Shown piece after piece: positions 19,691 to 29,955 of a stretch of DNA of 64,000 bases (the first letter of the stretch is position 1; each line of letters begins with the position of its first letter). Origin of the DNA: Myxococcales bacterium (GTDB lineage Bacteria; Myxococcota_A; Polyangia; Haliangiales; Haliangiaceae). Under the pieces are notes generated by a model, which was not told the origin of the DNA, searched no databases, and worked only from the letters and a program-made list of their open reading frames with translations. The position numbers were made by a program, and so were the translations under genes. The DNA is taken from assembly GCA_016720595.1 (NCBI GenBank), contig JADKKI010000030.1, forward strand, positions 124,001 to 188,000. The letters are read 5' to 3'.

Positions 19691-20265
19691 GCGGAGTTCG
19701 CTTTCTGCGGGGTTCCCGGGAAGCTGCCGGGGGTCGCGGTGATGTCGGTGCACCAGCTCACCGGGAGGTCATTGGCCTCGGCGGTGGGGGGCTTGGTGCC
19801 GAGCGAATAGGTGCCGGTGCGCGGCAGCGAGCTGTACTGCGCGCGATCGATCCGCAGGTTGCACACCTCGACGTCGACGGCGGCGGCGCTCGGCCAGCTG
19901 GCGTGGAAGTCACCGGCGATCCCGTAGTCGAGGTAGGCCTCGCGGTCGGCATCGTCATCGAGGCCGATCACGACGTAGGCGCCAGCCGCCACGGGGAGTG
20001 AGCGCCGGATGATCGTGTCGGTCTCGTCGCTGCCGTCCGGGCGCCGGAACCGGAGCTTGACGCCGAGCAGGTCGACGCTCTTGCCGCTCGCGTTGTACAG
20101 CTCGATCCACGGCTGCAGTGTGTCCATGCCGGTCTGCGGGCCACCGATCTCGGTGACCACGAGATCGCCCACGCCGAGCTCCGGGCACTCGGCCTCGGCG
20201 GGGTCACGGACGCAGCCACCCGCGACCGCGGCGGTGGTGAGCACGAGGAGGCCAGCGGCGCGCAC
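19681..20265 (-). CDS. Lipoprotein with one lamin-tail domain
   Basis: This protein of about 194 residues begins with a lipoprotein signal (VRAAGLLVL...AGGC) and contains one LTD: GDLVVTEIGGPQ, then QPWIELYNASGKSVDLLGVKL and RRPDGSD. It ends GTPQKANSACP, matching the tail of the three-domain paralog. The start is chosen as GTG 20265 because it sits directly before the signal peptide and 7 nt after a TACCAT box; an ATG at 20298 is an alternative. The overlap with the nuclease gene implies coupled synthesis. It heads the 12090-20265 cluster. Confidence 0.82.
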   Translation of the reverse strand: MRAAGLLVLTTAAVAGGCVRDPAEAECPELGVGDLVVTEIGGPQTGMDTLQPWIELYNASGKSVDLLGVKLRFRRPDGSDETDTIIRRSLPVAAGAYVVIGLDDDADREAYLDYGIAGDFHASWPSAAAVDVEVCNLRIDRAQYSSLPRTGTYSLGTKPPTAEANDLPVSWCTDITATPGSFPGTPQKANSACP

Positions 20266-20272
20266 GAACCCT

Positions 20273-20278
20273 ATGGTA
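20273..20278 (-). promoter_or_regulatory. Leaderless -10 box TACCAT heading the LTD/nuclease cluster
   Basis: TACCAT on the minus strand lies 7 nt before GTG 20265. No Shine-Dalgarno is present. It would drive the whole minus-strand run down to 12090. Confidence 0.45.
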
Positions 20279-20307
20279 GCGCAGCCGCGGGGTGGCATGC
20301 TCGTGAG

Positions 20308-20520
20308 GTGACCCGCGAGTTGCGCCTCGTCGGCGAGATCGCTCCCGAGCGTGCCGCGCTCGTCGCGCACGCGTCGCAGCTCGCCACGCTCGAGGACGTG
20401 CTCCATCACGGGCTGGTCCGCCGCTGGGACGTGGCCGAGGTGATCGTGCAAGACGAGTACACCCACGACGTGATCGTGGCCACGCCGTGGTCGCTGATCC
20501 TGGTGTTCGACACCACCTGA
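20308..20520 (+). CDS. Small protein of unknown function, interrupted by in-frame TGA
   Basis: A 70-residue acidic ORF from GTG 20308 (TRELRLVGEIAPERAALVAH...VVDTT-like ending FDTT). It stops at TGA 20518-20520. The same frame stays open immediately afterwards to 20676, so this may be the first half of a roughly 122-residue protein. The sequence looks protein-like (WDVAEVIVQDEYTHDVIV), but no family was recognised and no Shine-Dalgarno is visible. It is divergent from the lamin-tail lipoprotein. Confidence 0.5.
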   Translation: MTRELRLVGEIAPERAALVAHASQLATLEDVLHHGLVRRWDVAEVIVQDEYTHDVIVATPWSLILVFDTT

Positions 20521-20529
20521 CTCGGCGGC

Positions 20530-20676
20530 GTGAACGCGGTCTCCGTGTGGGACCATCGCCCGACCGCCGACGAGCTCCTCGACGATCGCCTGCGGCGTGG
20601 CTGGGTGGCGACGCCGACGGGCACCGTCGATGGACCGGTCGTGCTCGGTCACGCCGCGTGCCGGTTCGGGGGCTGA
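20530..20676 (+). pseudogene. Second half of the split small ORF
   Basis: The frame of the preceding ORF continues after its TGA for about 51 codons (NAVSVWDHRPTADELLDD...GHAACRFGG) to TGA 20674-20676. A GTG at 20530 could be a separate start, but there is no ribosome-binding site. A point mutation, sequencing error or stop read-through (TGA followed by C, a leaky context) would make one protein. It ends 1 nt before the convergent PD40 gene stop. Confidence 0.35.
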
Positions 20677-20677
20677 C

Positions 20678-21571
20678 TCAGCGCGTGCTGAGGTAGATGT
20701 TCTTCGAGCCGCTGATGCTCGAGACGAAGACGAACGTACGCCCGTCGGCGGCGAGCCACGGATCTTCTTGCGCGCCACCGAGCGTCGCGAAGTCGGTGAC
20801 CGGCGTCGGCGCCTGCCACGGTGCGGCGTTCGATGCGCGATGCGCGGTGAAGATGCCGGTGGGGACGCTGCGCGCCGAGGCGAAGTACACGGTCAAGCAG
20901 TCGGCCGTGAGGAAGGTGCCCGTCTCGGCCTGCGGCGAGCTCAGCTCGGCGACCATCGTGGGCGCCCCGCCGCCGATCGTGCCGGCCGCGAGATCGGGGC
21001 CCGCGACGACGAGGTAGTCATTGCCCATGCCGCACGGCATGAACCACTTCTCGTTCAGGGTGGTGTTTGGCCCGGCCACCAGCGCCGGCGTGCTCCACGC
21101 GCCCATCACGTTCTGGCGCGTGGCCTGATAGATATCGAGCCCGCCCGGACCACCGGCGCGATCGGAGGCGAAGTAGATGGTCTTGTCGTTCGGCGCGAGC
21201 CGCGGCGTCTCTTCGCTGGTGCCGGTCAAGCTGAACGGCAGCTTGGTCGGCGCGCCGAAGGGTGCGCTCGTGGTCGCACGCGTCGCGACGTAGAGATCCT
21301 TGCGATTTCCGTCCGCCGTGTTGGCCACCGAGAAGAACAGCTCGAGGCCCGTCGAGCTCAGGGTGCCGTCGTCCTCGTTGGCGGCTGTCGCCGCGATCGG
21401 GATCGGCACGGGGGCACCCCACGGCCCGAGCATGAAGGCATCGGGCTGGGCGCCATCGCTCGCATCACCGCGCGAAGTTGACGCGTCCGTGGGCGTCCCG
21501 CTCGGGTCCATCAGCTGGGCGTTGCACGCGCTGGTCATCAGCACGAGCCCCAGCACCAGACAGCGCCCCAT
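20678..21571 (-). CDS. PD40/TolB-like beta-propeller lipoprotein
   Basis: The 297-residue protein starts with a lipoprotein signal (LVLMTSACNA) and a Thr/Asp/Ala-rich linker. The remainder is a WD40-like/PD40 propeller. Blades include EDDGTLSSTGLELFFS, EETPRLAPNDKTIYFASDR-GGPGGLDIY and EDPWLAADGRTFVFVSS, the pattern of TolB and OmpA-associated propellers. Such domains bind proteins or peptidoglycan-associated partners. ATG 21571 is preceded 6 nt away by TACCAT. The partner is unknown. Confidence 0.82.
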   Translation of the reverse strand: MGRCLVLGLVLMTSACNAQLMDPSGTPTDASTSRGDASDGAQPDAFMLGPWGAPVPIPIAATAANEDDGTLSSTGLELFFSVANTADGNRKDLYVATRATTSAPFGAPTKLPFSLTGTSEETPRLAPNDKTIYFASDRAGGPGGLDIYQATRQNVMGAWSTPALVAGPNTTLNEKWFMPCGMGNDYLVVAGPDLAAGTIGGGAPTMVAELSSPQAETGTFLTADCLTVYFASARSVPTGIFTAHRASNAAPWQAPTPVTDFATLGGAQEDPWLAADGRTFVFVSSISGSKNIYLSTR

Positions 21572-21577
21572 GGTGTG

Positions 21578-21583
21578 ATGGTA
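21578..21583 (-). promoter_or_regulatory. Leaderless -10 box TACCAT before the PD40 lipoprotein
   Basis: TACCAT on the minus strand, 6 nt before ATG 21571; no Shine-Dalgarno. Confidence 0.5.
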
Positions 21584-21764
21584 CCTCACCGTCTGTGAAT
21601 CCCGATCGCGCAAGCAGTGCGTTGGTAGCGCCATTGAATGTCGGGTAGTCGCCCACCGTCGGACCGGGGCATACTGTCGAGTGTGGTGTGAAATCCACAG
21701 GACAGGCGCTCACGATCCGATGCGCTGAGCCTTGTAACCACGTGGGGAGCCTCGGCATTCGACA

Positions 21765-21794
21765 TGGTCTGGCAATTGCTCAGGTGACTCACCT
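21765..21794 (+). promoter_or_regulatory. Sigma-54-type -24/-12 promoter with palindrome at the start site
   Basis: TGGTCTGGCAATTGCT at 21765-21780 has GG and GC separated by exactly 10 bp and the conserved TTGC of sigma-54 promoters. A perfect palindrome AGGTGA-C-TCACCT (21782-21794) covers the predicted transcription start. A Shine-Dalgarno (GAGGAGG) follows, 8 nt before ATG 21811. The 4th to 6th bases (TCT instead of CAC) depart from the best consensus. Confidence 0.55.
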
Positions 21795-21810
21795 CGAGGA
21801 GGATTAGAAG

Positions 21811-22251
21811 ATGAACTGGAAGAACGCACTTGGTAGCTTTGCTCTGGTCGCGGCCACCGTCGCGGGATCCGCAGGTTGTGTGGTCCGTGCTCATGGTCAC
21901 GTCGGCGTACCCGTCGCCGTGGTCGAGGTCGACGAGGAGCCACCGCCGCCGCGCGCGGTGGTCATGGAGACTCGCCCCGGCTTCATCTTCATCCAGGGCC
22001 GCTGGACCCGTGGTGGGAACCAGTGGGTGTGGCGTGATGGGTACTGGGAGCGCGAGCGCAGTGGATACATGTGGGAAGACGGTCGCTGGGAGCGCCGCGG
22101 TCGTGGCCACGTCTGGGTCGAGGGTCGCTGGCGTGGTGGTGGTGGTGGCCGCGTGGACAATGGTCCGCAGGTCCGCGACCACCGCACGAACAACCCGCAG
22201 CCGCAGCCGCAGCCGCAGCCGCAGGGTCCGATCGTTCGCGACCACCGATAG
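21811..22251 (+). CDS. YXWGXW-repeat exported protein
   Basis: This 146-residue secreted protein has a signal peptide ending AGSAGC, possibly a lipobox. After an acidic Pro-rich stretch come repeated units built on [FWY]-x-x-G-[RY]-W (FIQGRWTRGGNQWVWRDGYW, MWEDGRW, VWVEGRW), the YXWGXW family of short envelope proteins. The tail is Gln/Pro-rich (four PQ repeats) and basic. The biochemical role of the family is unknown. It has a clear Shine-Dalgarno and a -24/-12 promoter upstream, so expression may depend on sigma-54. Confidence 0.85.
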   Translation: MNWKNALGSFALVAATVAGSAGCVVRAHGHVGVPVAVVEVDEEPPPPRAVVMETRPGFIFIQGRWTRGGNQWVWRDGYWERERSGYMWEDGRWERRGRGHVWVEGRWRGGGGGRVDNGPQVRDHRTNNPQPQPQPQPQGPIVRDHR

Positions 22252-22275
22252 CCGGCTGATGGCATAGTCCACGGC

Positions 22276-23406
22276 GTGAAAGCGCTGTGGCTCGTTCTCC
22301 TGGTGGCCTGCAACTCGAACGCAGCGCCACCCTCTGGCAGTGGCACCGCGCCGCCGCCTTCACCTGCATCGCGGCCGACCGCACCGGTCGCCGAACCCAA
22401 TGCGATGCAGGGGAAGGAGCTGTACGCGGCGTTGTGCTCTGCGTGTCACGGCAAGGCCCTCGAGGGCTACGCCGCCGATCACGCGCCGTCGCTGATCACG
22501 CCCACGTTCCTCGAGAGCGTGAACGACGAGTTCCTGACGCGGTCGATCACCACGGGCCGCCCGGGCACGTCGATGGCCGCGTATGGCAAGAAGCTCGGCG
22601 GTCCGCTCGATGATGCGGCGATCGCGCGACTCGTGGCATTCGTGCGCGCGCGAGGCAACGTGCCGCAGAAGCAGCTCGCGGGGCTGACCAAGGCCGGGGA
22701 TCCCAAGGCGGGCGCCACGATCTATGACGCCACGTGCCGCGTGTGCCACGGCGATCTCAAGTCGCGCGGGGAGGCCGTGCACCTGGCCAACCCGATGTTC
22801 CTCGCGCAGGCGAGCGATCCGTTCCTTCGCCACGCGATCGTCAACGGCCGCGCCGGGACCAAGATGGAGGCGTTCGCGAAGAAGCTCGACGAGCAGCAGC
22901 TCGCCGACGTGATCGCGTACATCCGCACCTTCGTGAACCCCGCGGCACCGGCGATCTCGCAGCTCCCGGCGCCGACGGGCAAGGAGCCGCTCCTCCTGTT
23001 CCCCAAGGGCAAGGAGCCGGACTGGACCGCGCGCGAGGATCGGTTCGTCCCGGTCGACATCGTCAAGAAGGCCTACGACGAGAAGCGGAAGTTCATCATC
23101 ATCGATGCGCGCCCGCCCTCCGAGTGGATGCGCGCGCACATCACGGGCGCCGTCTCGATCCCGTATCACGATCTCAAACGGCTCGACGAGATCGCACAGG
23201 ACACGTGGGTGATCGCGTACTGCGCGTGCCCGCACCACCTGTCCGGAGACGTGGTCGATGCGCTCAAGGCGCGCGGTCACACCAAGGCCGCGATCCTCGA
23301 CGAGGGCATCAACGACTGGCACCGCAAGGGCTACCCGATGACGGTGGCCGAGGGCGTCGAGAAGCCCGCGGGCGAGCCGCCCGCGCCCGCCGGCCAGATC
23401 CGCTAG
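22276..23406 (+). CDS. Di-heme cytochrome c lipoprotein fused to a rhodanese domain
   Basis: The 376-residue protein begins with a lipoprotein signal (WLVLLVACNS) and a Pro/Ser linker. Two class I cytochrome c domains follow, with heme motifs CSACH (54-58) and CRVCH (154-158) and candidate axial Met in the GTSMAAYG and GTKMEAF segments. From about 250 a rhodanese domain carries FIIIDARPPSEW...HITGAVSIPYHD and the active-site-like YCACPHHLSGD. Rhodaneses transfer sulfane sulfur; joined to a periplasmic di-heme protein this suggests sulfur-compound redox chemistry at the outer face of a membrane. GTG 22276 follows CATAGT by 7 nt. It may be read with the YXWGXW gene 24 nt upstream. Confidence 0.88.
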   Translation: MKALWLVLLVACNSNAAPPSGSGTAPPPSPASRPTAPVAEPNAMQGKELYAALCSACHGKALEGYAADHAPSLITPTFLESVNDEFLTRSITTGRPGTSMAAYGKKLGGPLDDAAIARLVAFVRARGNVPQKQLAGLTKAGDPKAGATIYDATCRVCHGDLKSRGEAVHLANPMFLAQASDPFLRHAIVNGRAGTKMEAFAKKLDEQQLADVIAYIRTFVNPAAPAISQLPAPTGKEPLLLFPKGKEPDWTAREDRFVPVDIVKKAYDEKRKFIIIDARPPSEWMRAHITGAVSIPYHDLKRLDEIAQDTWVIAYCACPHHLSGDVVDALKARGHTKAAILDEGINDWHRKGYPMTVAEGVEKPAGEPPAPAGQIR

Positions 23407-23462
23407 CCCGCTGCTGGGATCGATTCCTGAGCAGTTCGCCGCCGCCGCTCAGAGCACCAAAT

Positions 23463-23482
23463 GGGGCCAGGTGACTGGCCCC
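23463..23482 (+). terminator. Perfect 8-bp stem hairpin after the cytochrome-rhodanese gene
   Basis: GGGGCCAG-GTGA-CTGGCCCC forms an uninterrupted 8-bp stem with a 4-nt loop, 57 nt after the stop codon. No T run follows, so it would be a weak or Rho-aided terminator. It lies between convergent genes. Confidence 0.45.
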
Positions 23483-23495
23483 GATTCGGTGGACA

Positions 23496-26717
<3,222 letters not shown>

Positions 26718-26751
26718 CCGAGCGCTCGACTCTACCAGCTGCGTTCCACGC

Positions 26752-26757
26752 TACGCT
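26752..26757 (+). promoter_or_regulatory. Leaderless -10 box TACGCT before the FHA/winged-helix gene
   Basis: TACGCT lies 8 nt before ATG 26766 and 4 nt before an out-of-frame ATG. A minus-strand TAGAGT at 26729-26734 lies 11 nt before the divergent kinase start. Confidence 0.4.
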
Positions 26758-26765
26758 CGTCATGC

Positions 26766-27650
26766 ATGCGCGCGTTCGCGGTTCTGAGTGGGCTCGGCGA
26801 GGAGCACGTCGTTGGCCACGGTGACCTGATCGGCCGCACTCCCACGGCGGCCGTCGTGATCGACGATCCACGGGTCTCGGAAGCGCACGCGATCATCAGC
26901 CTCCGCAAGGGTGAGCTCCACGTGCTCGCGCTCCGCCGGCTGGTGATCGCGAACGGCAAGCCAGTGGAGGAGTGCGTACTCTCCCCCGGGCTCACGCTCA
27001 CGATCGTCGACGAGATCATGCTCACCGTCGAGCGGGTGGAGGCGCCGCGGATGGTGCTCGCGCTGACCTTGCCCTCGGGCGAGACCCAGCTGCTGTCCCA
27101 GGTCGCCAGCGTCACCACCACGCCACCGCGACTTCACGGCAAGCTGCTCCACGAGGCTCGCGCGGTGATCTGGTCCACCGGCGAGCGCTGGCGAGCGCGG
27201 ACCGGCGAGCGGACGATCGATGTCCAGGCGGGCGACGAGCTCGTCGTCGATGGCCAGCGGTTCGTGTTCACGCTGTTGCCGATCGGTCAGGCGAGCGCGG
27301 ACTCCACGGATGGTGCCGAGGTCGCGGCGCCGCTCCGGCTCGTCGCGTTCTACGACAGCATCCAGCTCTATCAGCGCAACCGGAAGGTCCACACGCTCGG
27401 TGGCACGGGCGCGCGGATCATCAGCGAGCTCGTCGCGTGCGGCGGCCCCACCCGCTGGGAGGTCGTCGCCCGCGAGATCTGGCCCGACGAGATCGACCTG
27501 GCGCCGCTGCGCCATCGCTGGGACGTCGCCCTCGGCCGCCTTCGCGCACGCCTGCGCAGCGCTGGCGTCCGCGATCTGATCCACTCGGATGGCAGCGGTC
27601 AGCTCGCGCTCGAGCTCTATGCCGGCGATATCGTCGAGGACAAGACCTGA
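26766..27650 (+). CDS. FHA-domain protein with C-terminal winged-helix-like domain
   Basis: This cytoplasmic 294-residue protein has an N-terminal FHA-like domain: LIGR, VVIDDPRVSEAHAIISLRKGELHVL, NGKPV, with the phosphothreonine-contacting Arg, Ser and His positions. The C-terminal 90 residues (HTLGGTGARIISEL...REIWPDEIDLAPLRHRWDVALGRLRARL...HSDGSGQLALEL) follow the OmpR/PhoB winged-helix pattern, so it may bind DNA. It is transcribed divergently from a membrane Ser/Thr kinase. Kinase phosphorylation read by the FHA domain and passed to transcription is an attractive but unproven model. A longer upstream frame exists only as antisense of the kinase gene. Confidence 0.75.
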   Translation: MRAFAVLSGLGEEHVVGHGDLIGRTPTAAVVIDDPRVSEAHAIISLRKGELHVLALRRLVIANGKPVEECVLSPGLTLTIVDEIMLTVERVEAPRMVLALTLPSGETQLLSQVASVTTTPPRLHGKLLHEARAVIWSTGERWRARTGERTIDVQAGDELVVDGQRFVFTLLPIGQASADSTDGAEVAAPLRLVAFYDSIQLYQRNRKVHTLGGTGARIISELVACGGPTRWEVVAREIWPDEIDLAPLRHRWDVALGRLRARLRSAGVRDLIHSDGSGQLALELYAGDIVEDKT

Positions 27651-27654
27651 CTCA

Positions 27655-28320
27655 CTACTCCGTCTTGGCAGGCTCGGCCTCCGCGGGGTACTGCGCCGTC
27701 CCCGCCATCACGACCTTGCCATCGCGGTTGACGAGCGCGCAGAACAGCTTGGCCCCCGCGGGCACGCTGTTCCGGTACGGCGGATCGAACACCATGTCGA
27801 TCTTGTGGAGCTTGGTCTTGGGATTGTTGCCCTTCCACTTGAGGACGGTGTCCTGATACTCGCTGCCGCGCTGGCTCTGCGAGTTCAACTTCGAGCACGC
27901 CGACCCCGTGGTGGACTTTCCGTCGGGGCAGTACGGCAGGAGCATGTATGGCGAGAGCTTCGACTCGCGCACCGTGTAGATCGACTTCGGGAACGTGACC
28001 GGTTCGTTCTTGTTCGCGAGATCGATGCACTGGACCTCGGTGTCGCCGATCTCGGGCCCGGAGTACCGCACCACCACCGTCTGGCCGGGAGTGATGCCGG
28101 TGAACGCGCAGCCATCGACGGCCTTGATGGCCTTCCGGGAGAGCAGGGCGGTGTGCTCCTCCTTCTTCATGCCGATCTGCACCTCGTACTTGCCGACGGT
28201 CCCGATCTCGGCGCCGACGAACTTGATGGAGGAATCGCACTTGAGCCCCATCGGCAGGTCGGCCCGTGCCGAGGAGGTGGTGAGGAGGAGGGCGAGGGAT
28301 GGGAGAACGACAGCTTTCAT
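27655..28320 (-). CDS. Secreted protein of unknown function
   Basis: The 221-residue precursor has a Sec signal peptide ending SSARA. The mature part is beta-rich with eight or so Cys (KCDSS, DGCAF, VQCID, PYCPDG, SACSK, FCALV), suggesting several disulfides and a periplasmic or extracellular location. No family was recognised. ATG 28320 follows TAGGCT by 8 nt with no Shine-Dalgarno. It is convergent with the FHA gene, with 4 nt between stops. Confidence 0.7.
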   Translation of the reverse strand: MKAVVLPSLALLLTTSSARADLPMGLKCDSSIKFVGAEIGTVGKYEVQIGMKKEEHTALLSRKAIKAVDGCAFTGITPGQTVVVRYSGPEIGDTEVQCIDLANKNEPVTFPKSIYTVRESKLSPYMLLPYCPDGKSTTGSACSKLNSQSQRGSEYQDTVLKWKGNNPKTKLHKIDMVFDPPYRNSVPAGAKLFCALVNRDGKVVMAGTAQYPAEAEPAKTE

Positions 28321-28394
28321 GTCGCTCGAGCCTAGACGACCGATGTTCGCGTGCCATCGATTCGCGACCGCGCGTGAGAGGTGTGTGAGGTAGG

Positions 28395-29915
28395 TCAGGT
28401 CGGCGGATCGTCGCTGACCAGCTCGACCACGGCGACCACGGCATCGAGCAGGTTGTCGGTGTCGCGCCGGATGATCGGCAGCGTGAAGCCGAGCCTCAGG
28501 AGCGCGGACGCCTCCTCGCGCGAGGCGACCAGGGCGCGTACCCCGGGACCCTTCGCGGCGCGCTGCGCGGCATCGAGATCGGGGAGCGAGGCGGGCGCGA
28601 ACCCTGCCTCCGCGAGCACCGAAGCGAGGCGACCGTCCGGATCGCCGCCCGGCAGGATCAGGATCATGCCGTGGGCATTCTCGGGAGGAGACAGCTTGCG
28701 GAGATCGTCGACCTCGCCGCCGAGGCGGTCGAGCGCCTTCTCGATCGCGATCACATAGGCCGAGACGTCCTCGCCGCGGCCGGCACGACGCCGCAGCAGG
28801 GCGAGGCTGCCGGCGATCGCCTGCAGCAGGTTGTTGAGCTCGTGCGCGGTGCCACCCGCGAGTGAGCTGACCGCACGAAGGCGGCTTGCGGTGGTGCGCT
28901 CCGCCGAGAGCGCGCGCTCCTTCTCCTCACCGACGGCGACGGCGTCGAGGTACGCGTCCTCGGCGCGCTCGCCGGTCCACATGCGCAGCCCCGCGAAGGC
29001 GGCCGCGAGCAGAAGTCCGATCGCGATGATCGTCCACTCCAGACCTTCGAGGCGGTTCATGGCGACGGCACCCAGGGTGGCGACGGCGATCAGGGCGATC
29101 GCGTTGATGTTCGCCTTCCAGCTCGGGGACTTCTCGGTCTCCTGGTCCGGGGGCGCCGCGGCGATCACCATTCGCTCCTCCGCGGCGGCCCAGCACATCG
29201 AGACGAAGCCAAGGATCCACAGCGTGTCCTCGATCCCGGTCTGGTAGATCTCGACGAGCACGTTCGCGCCGTACAGCACGTCGACCGCGGCGAACGCGAG
29301 GTGAGCGGTGATCAGGATCCCGAGGACAACCCGACGCTGCCCCCAGCCACCACGGCCGAGCGCGCTCAGCGCGACCAGCACCACCGCGAGGTAGAACCCC
29401 GGATAGCCGATCGCGACAAGGACGTACGGCGTGAAGCCGCTGTGTCGCAGCGATGGTGCGAACAGGAGGGTGCCCGCGATCGCGATGGCGGCGGTGAGGA
29501 GCCCGAGATCGGCGATCTGACGCAGCTGCAACACGCGCGAGGGGCGGCGGCGGCGATAGAACACGAGGGCGATCGCGAACGTCGGCGCGAGGAGATAGAA
29601 CGGCGCATCGAACCACGACGGCGCCGGGGCGACCTCTCCGAGGAGCAGCTCGCGGACGCTCCAGGCAGCGGCGGCCAGGAACCAGCCGGCCATGCCACCC
29701 GCCATCGCGAGCCAGGCGATCCGGTTGTGCCGCTCGTGTTCGAGGCGGGCCGTGCGGAGCGCGCCGATCGTGGCGGTCGAGCTCGCGATCATCACGCCGA
29801 GATCGGTCCACCACAGGGCTGCCGTCGATCCCACGCCGAGCAGCCGATCGACGACAAAGTGGAGCACGCCTGCTCCAACGACGATCGTCAACCAGTGCCT
29901 GCGCTGGAGCGCCAC
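28395..29915 (-). CDS. Membrane histidine-kinase-like protein lacking the ATPase domain, with degenerate receiver
   Basis: The 506-residue protein has about eight or nine hydrophobic segments (10-325) as a sensor. A helical linker leads to a DHp H-box, GGTAHELNNLLQAIAGSLAL, with the candidate phospho-His near residue 360. In a normal kinase the ATP-binding HATPase domain would follow. Here, about 45 residues later, comes a receiver-like fold (MILILPGGDPDGRLASVLAEAGF...VRALVASREEASALLRLGFTLPIIRR) without the phosphoacceptor Asp. N, G1, F and G2 boxes are absent. It may act as a phosphotransfer or scaffold protein needing another kinase. GTG 29915 follows TAGGGT by 6 nt. Confidence 0.75.
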   Translation of the reverse strand: MALQRRHWLTIVVGAGVLHFVVDRLLGVGSTAALWWTDLGVMIASSTATIGALRTARLEHERHNRIAWLAMAGGMAGWFLAAAAWSVRELLLGEVAPAPSWFDAPFYLLAPTFAIALVFYRRRRPSRVLQLRQIADLGLLTAAIAIAGTLLFAPSLRHSGFTPYVLVAIGYPGFYLAVVLVALSALGRGGWGQRRVVLGILITAHLAFAAVDVLYGANVLVEIYQTGIEDTLWILGFVSMCWAAAEERMVIAAAPPDQETEKSPSWKANINAIALIAVATLGAVAMNRLEGLEWTIIAIGLLLAAAFAGLRMWTGERAEDAYLDAVAVGEEKERALSAERTTASRLRAVSSLAGGTAHELNNLLQAIAGSLALLRRRAGRGEDVSAYVIAIEKALDRLGGEVDDLRKLSPPENAHGMILILPGGDPDGRLASVLAEAGFAPASLPDLDAAQRAAKGPGVRALVASREEASALLRLGFTLPIIRRDTDNLLDAVVAVVELVSDDPPT

Positions 29916-29921
29916 AGCCTG

Positions 29922-29927
29922 ACCCTA
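29922..29927 (-). promoter_or_regulatory. Leaderless -10 box TAGGGT before the histidine-kinase-like gene
   Basis: TAGGGT on the minus strand ends 6 nt before GTG 29915; no Shine-Dalgarno. Confidence 0.45.
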
Positions 29928-29955
29928 CTCGATGCAGGCACGCGAGGGTGCAGTC

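Noticed and set aside
20518..20520. Selenocysteine codon
   Set aside because: No selenocysteine-insertion hairpin is evident downstream and the context gives no redox motif; mutation or error is more likely.
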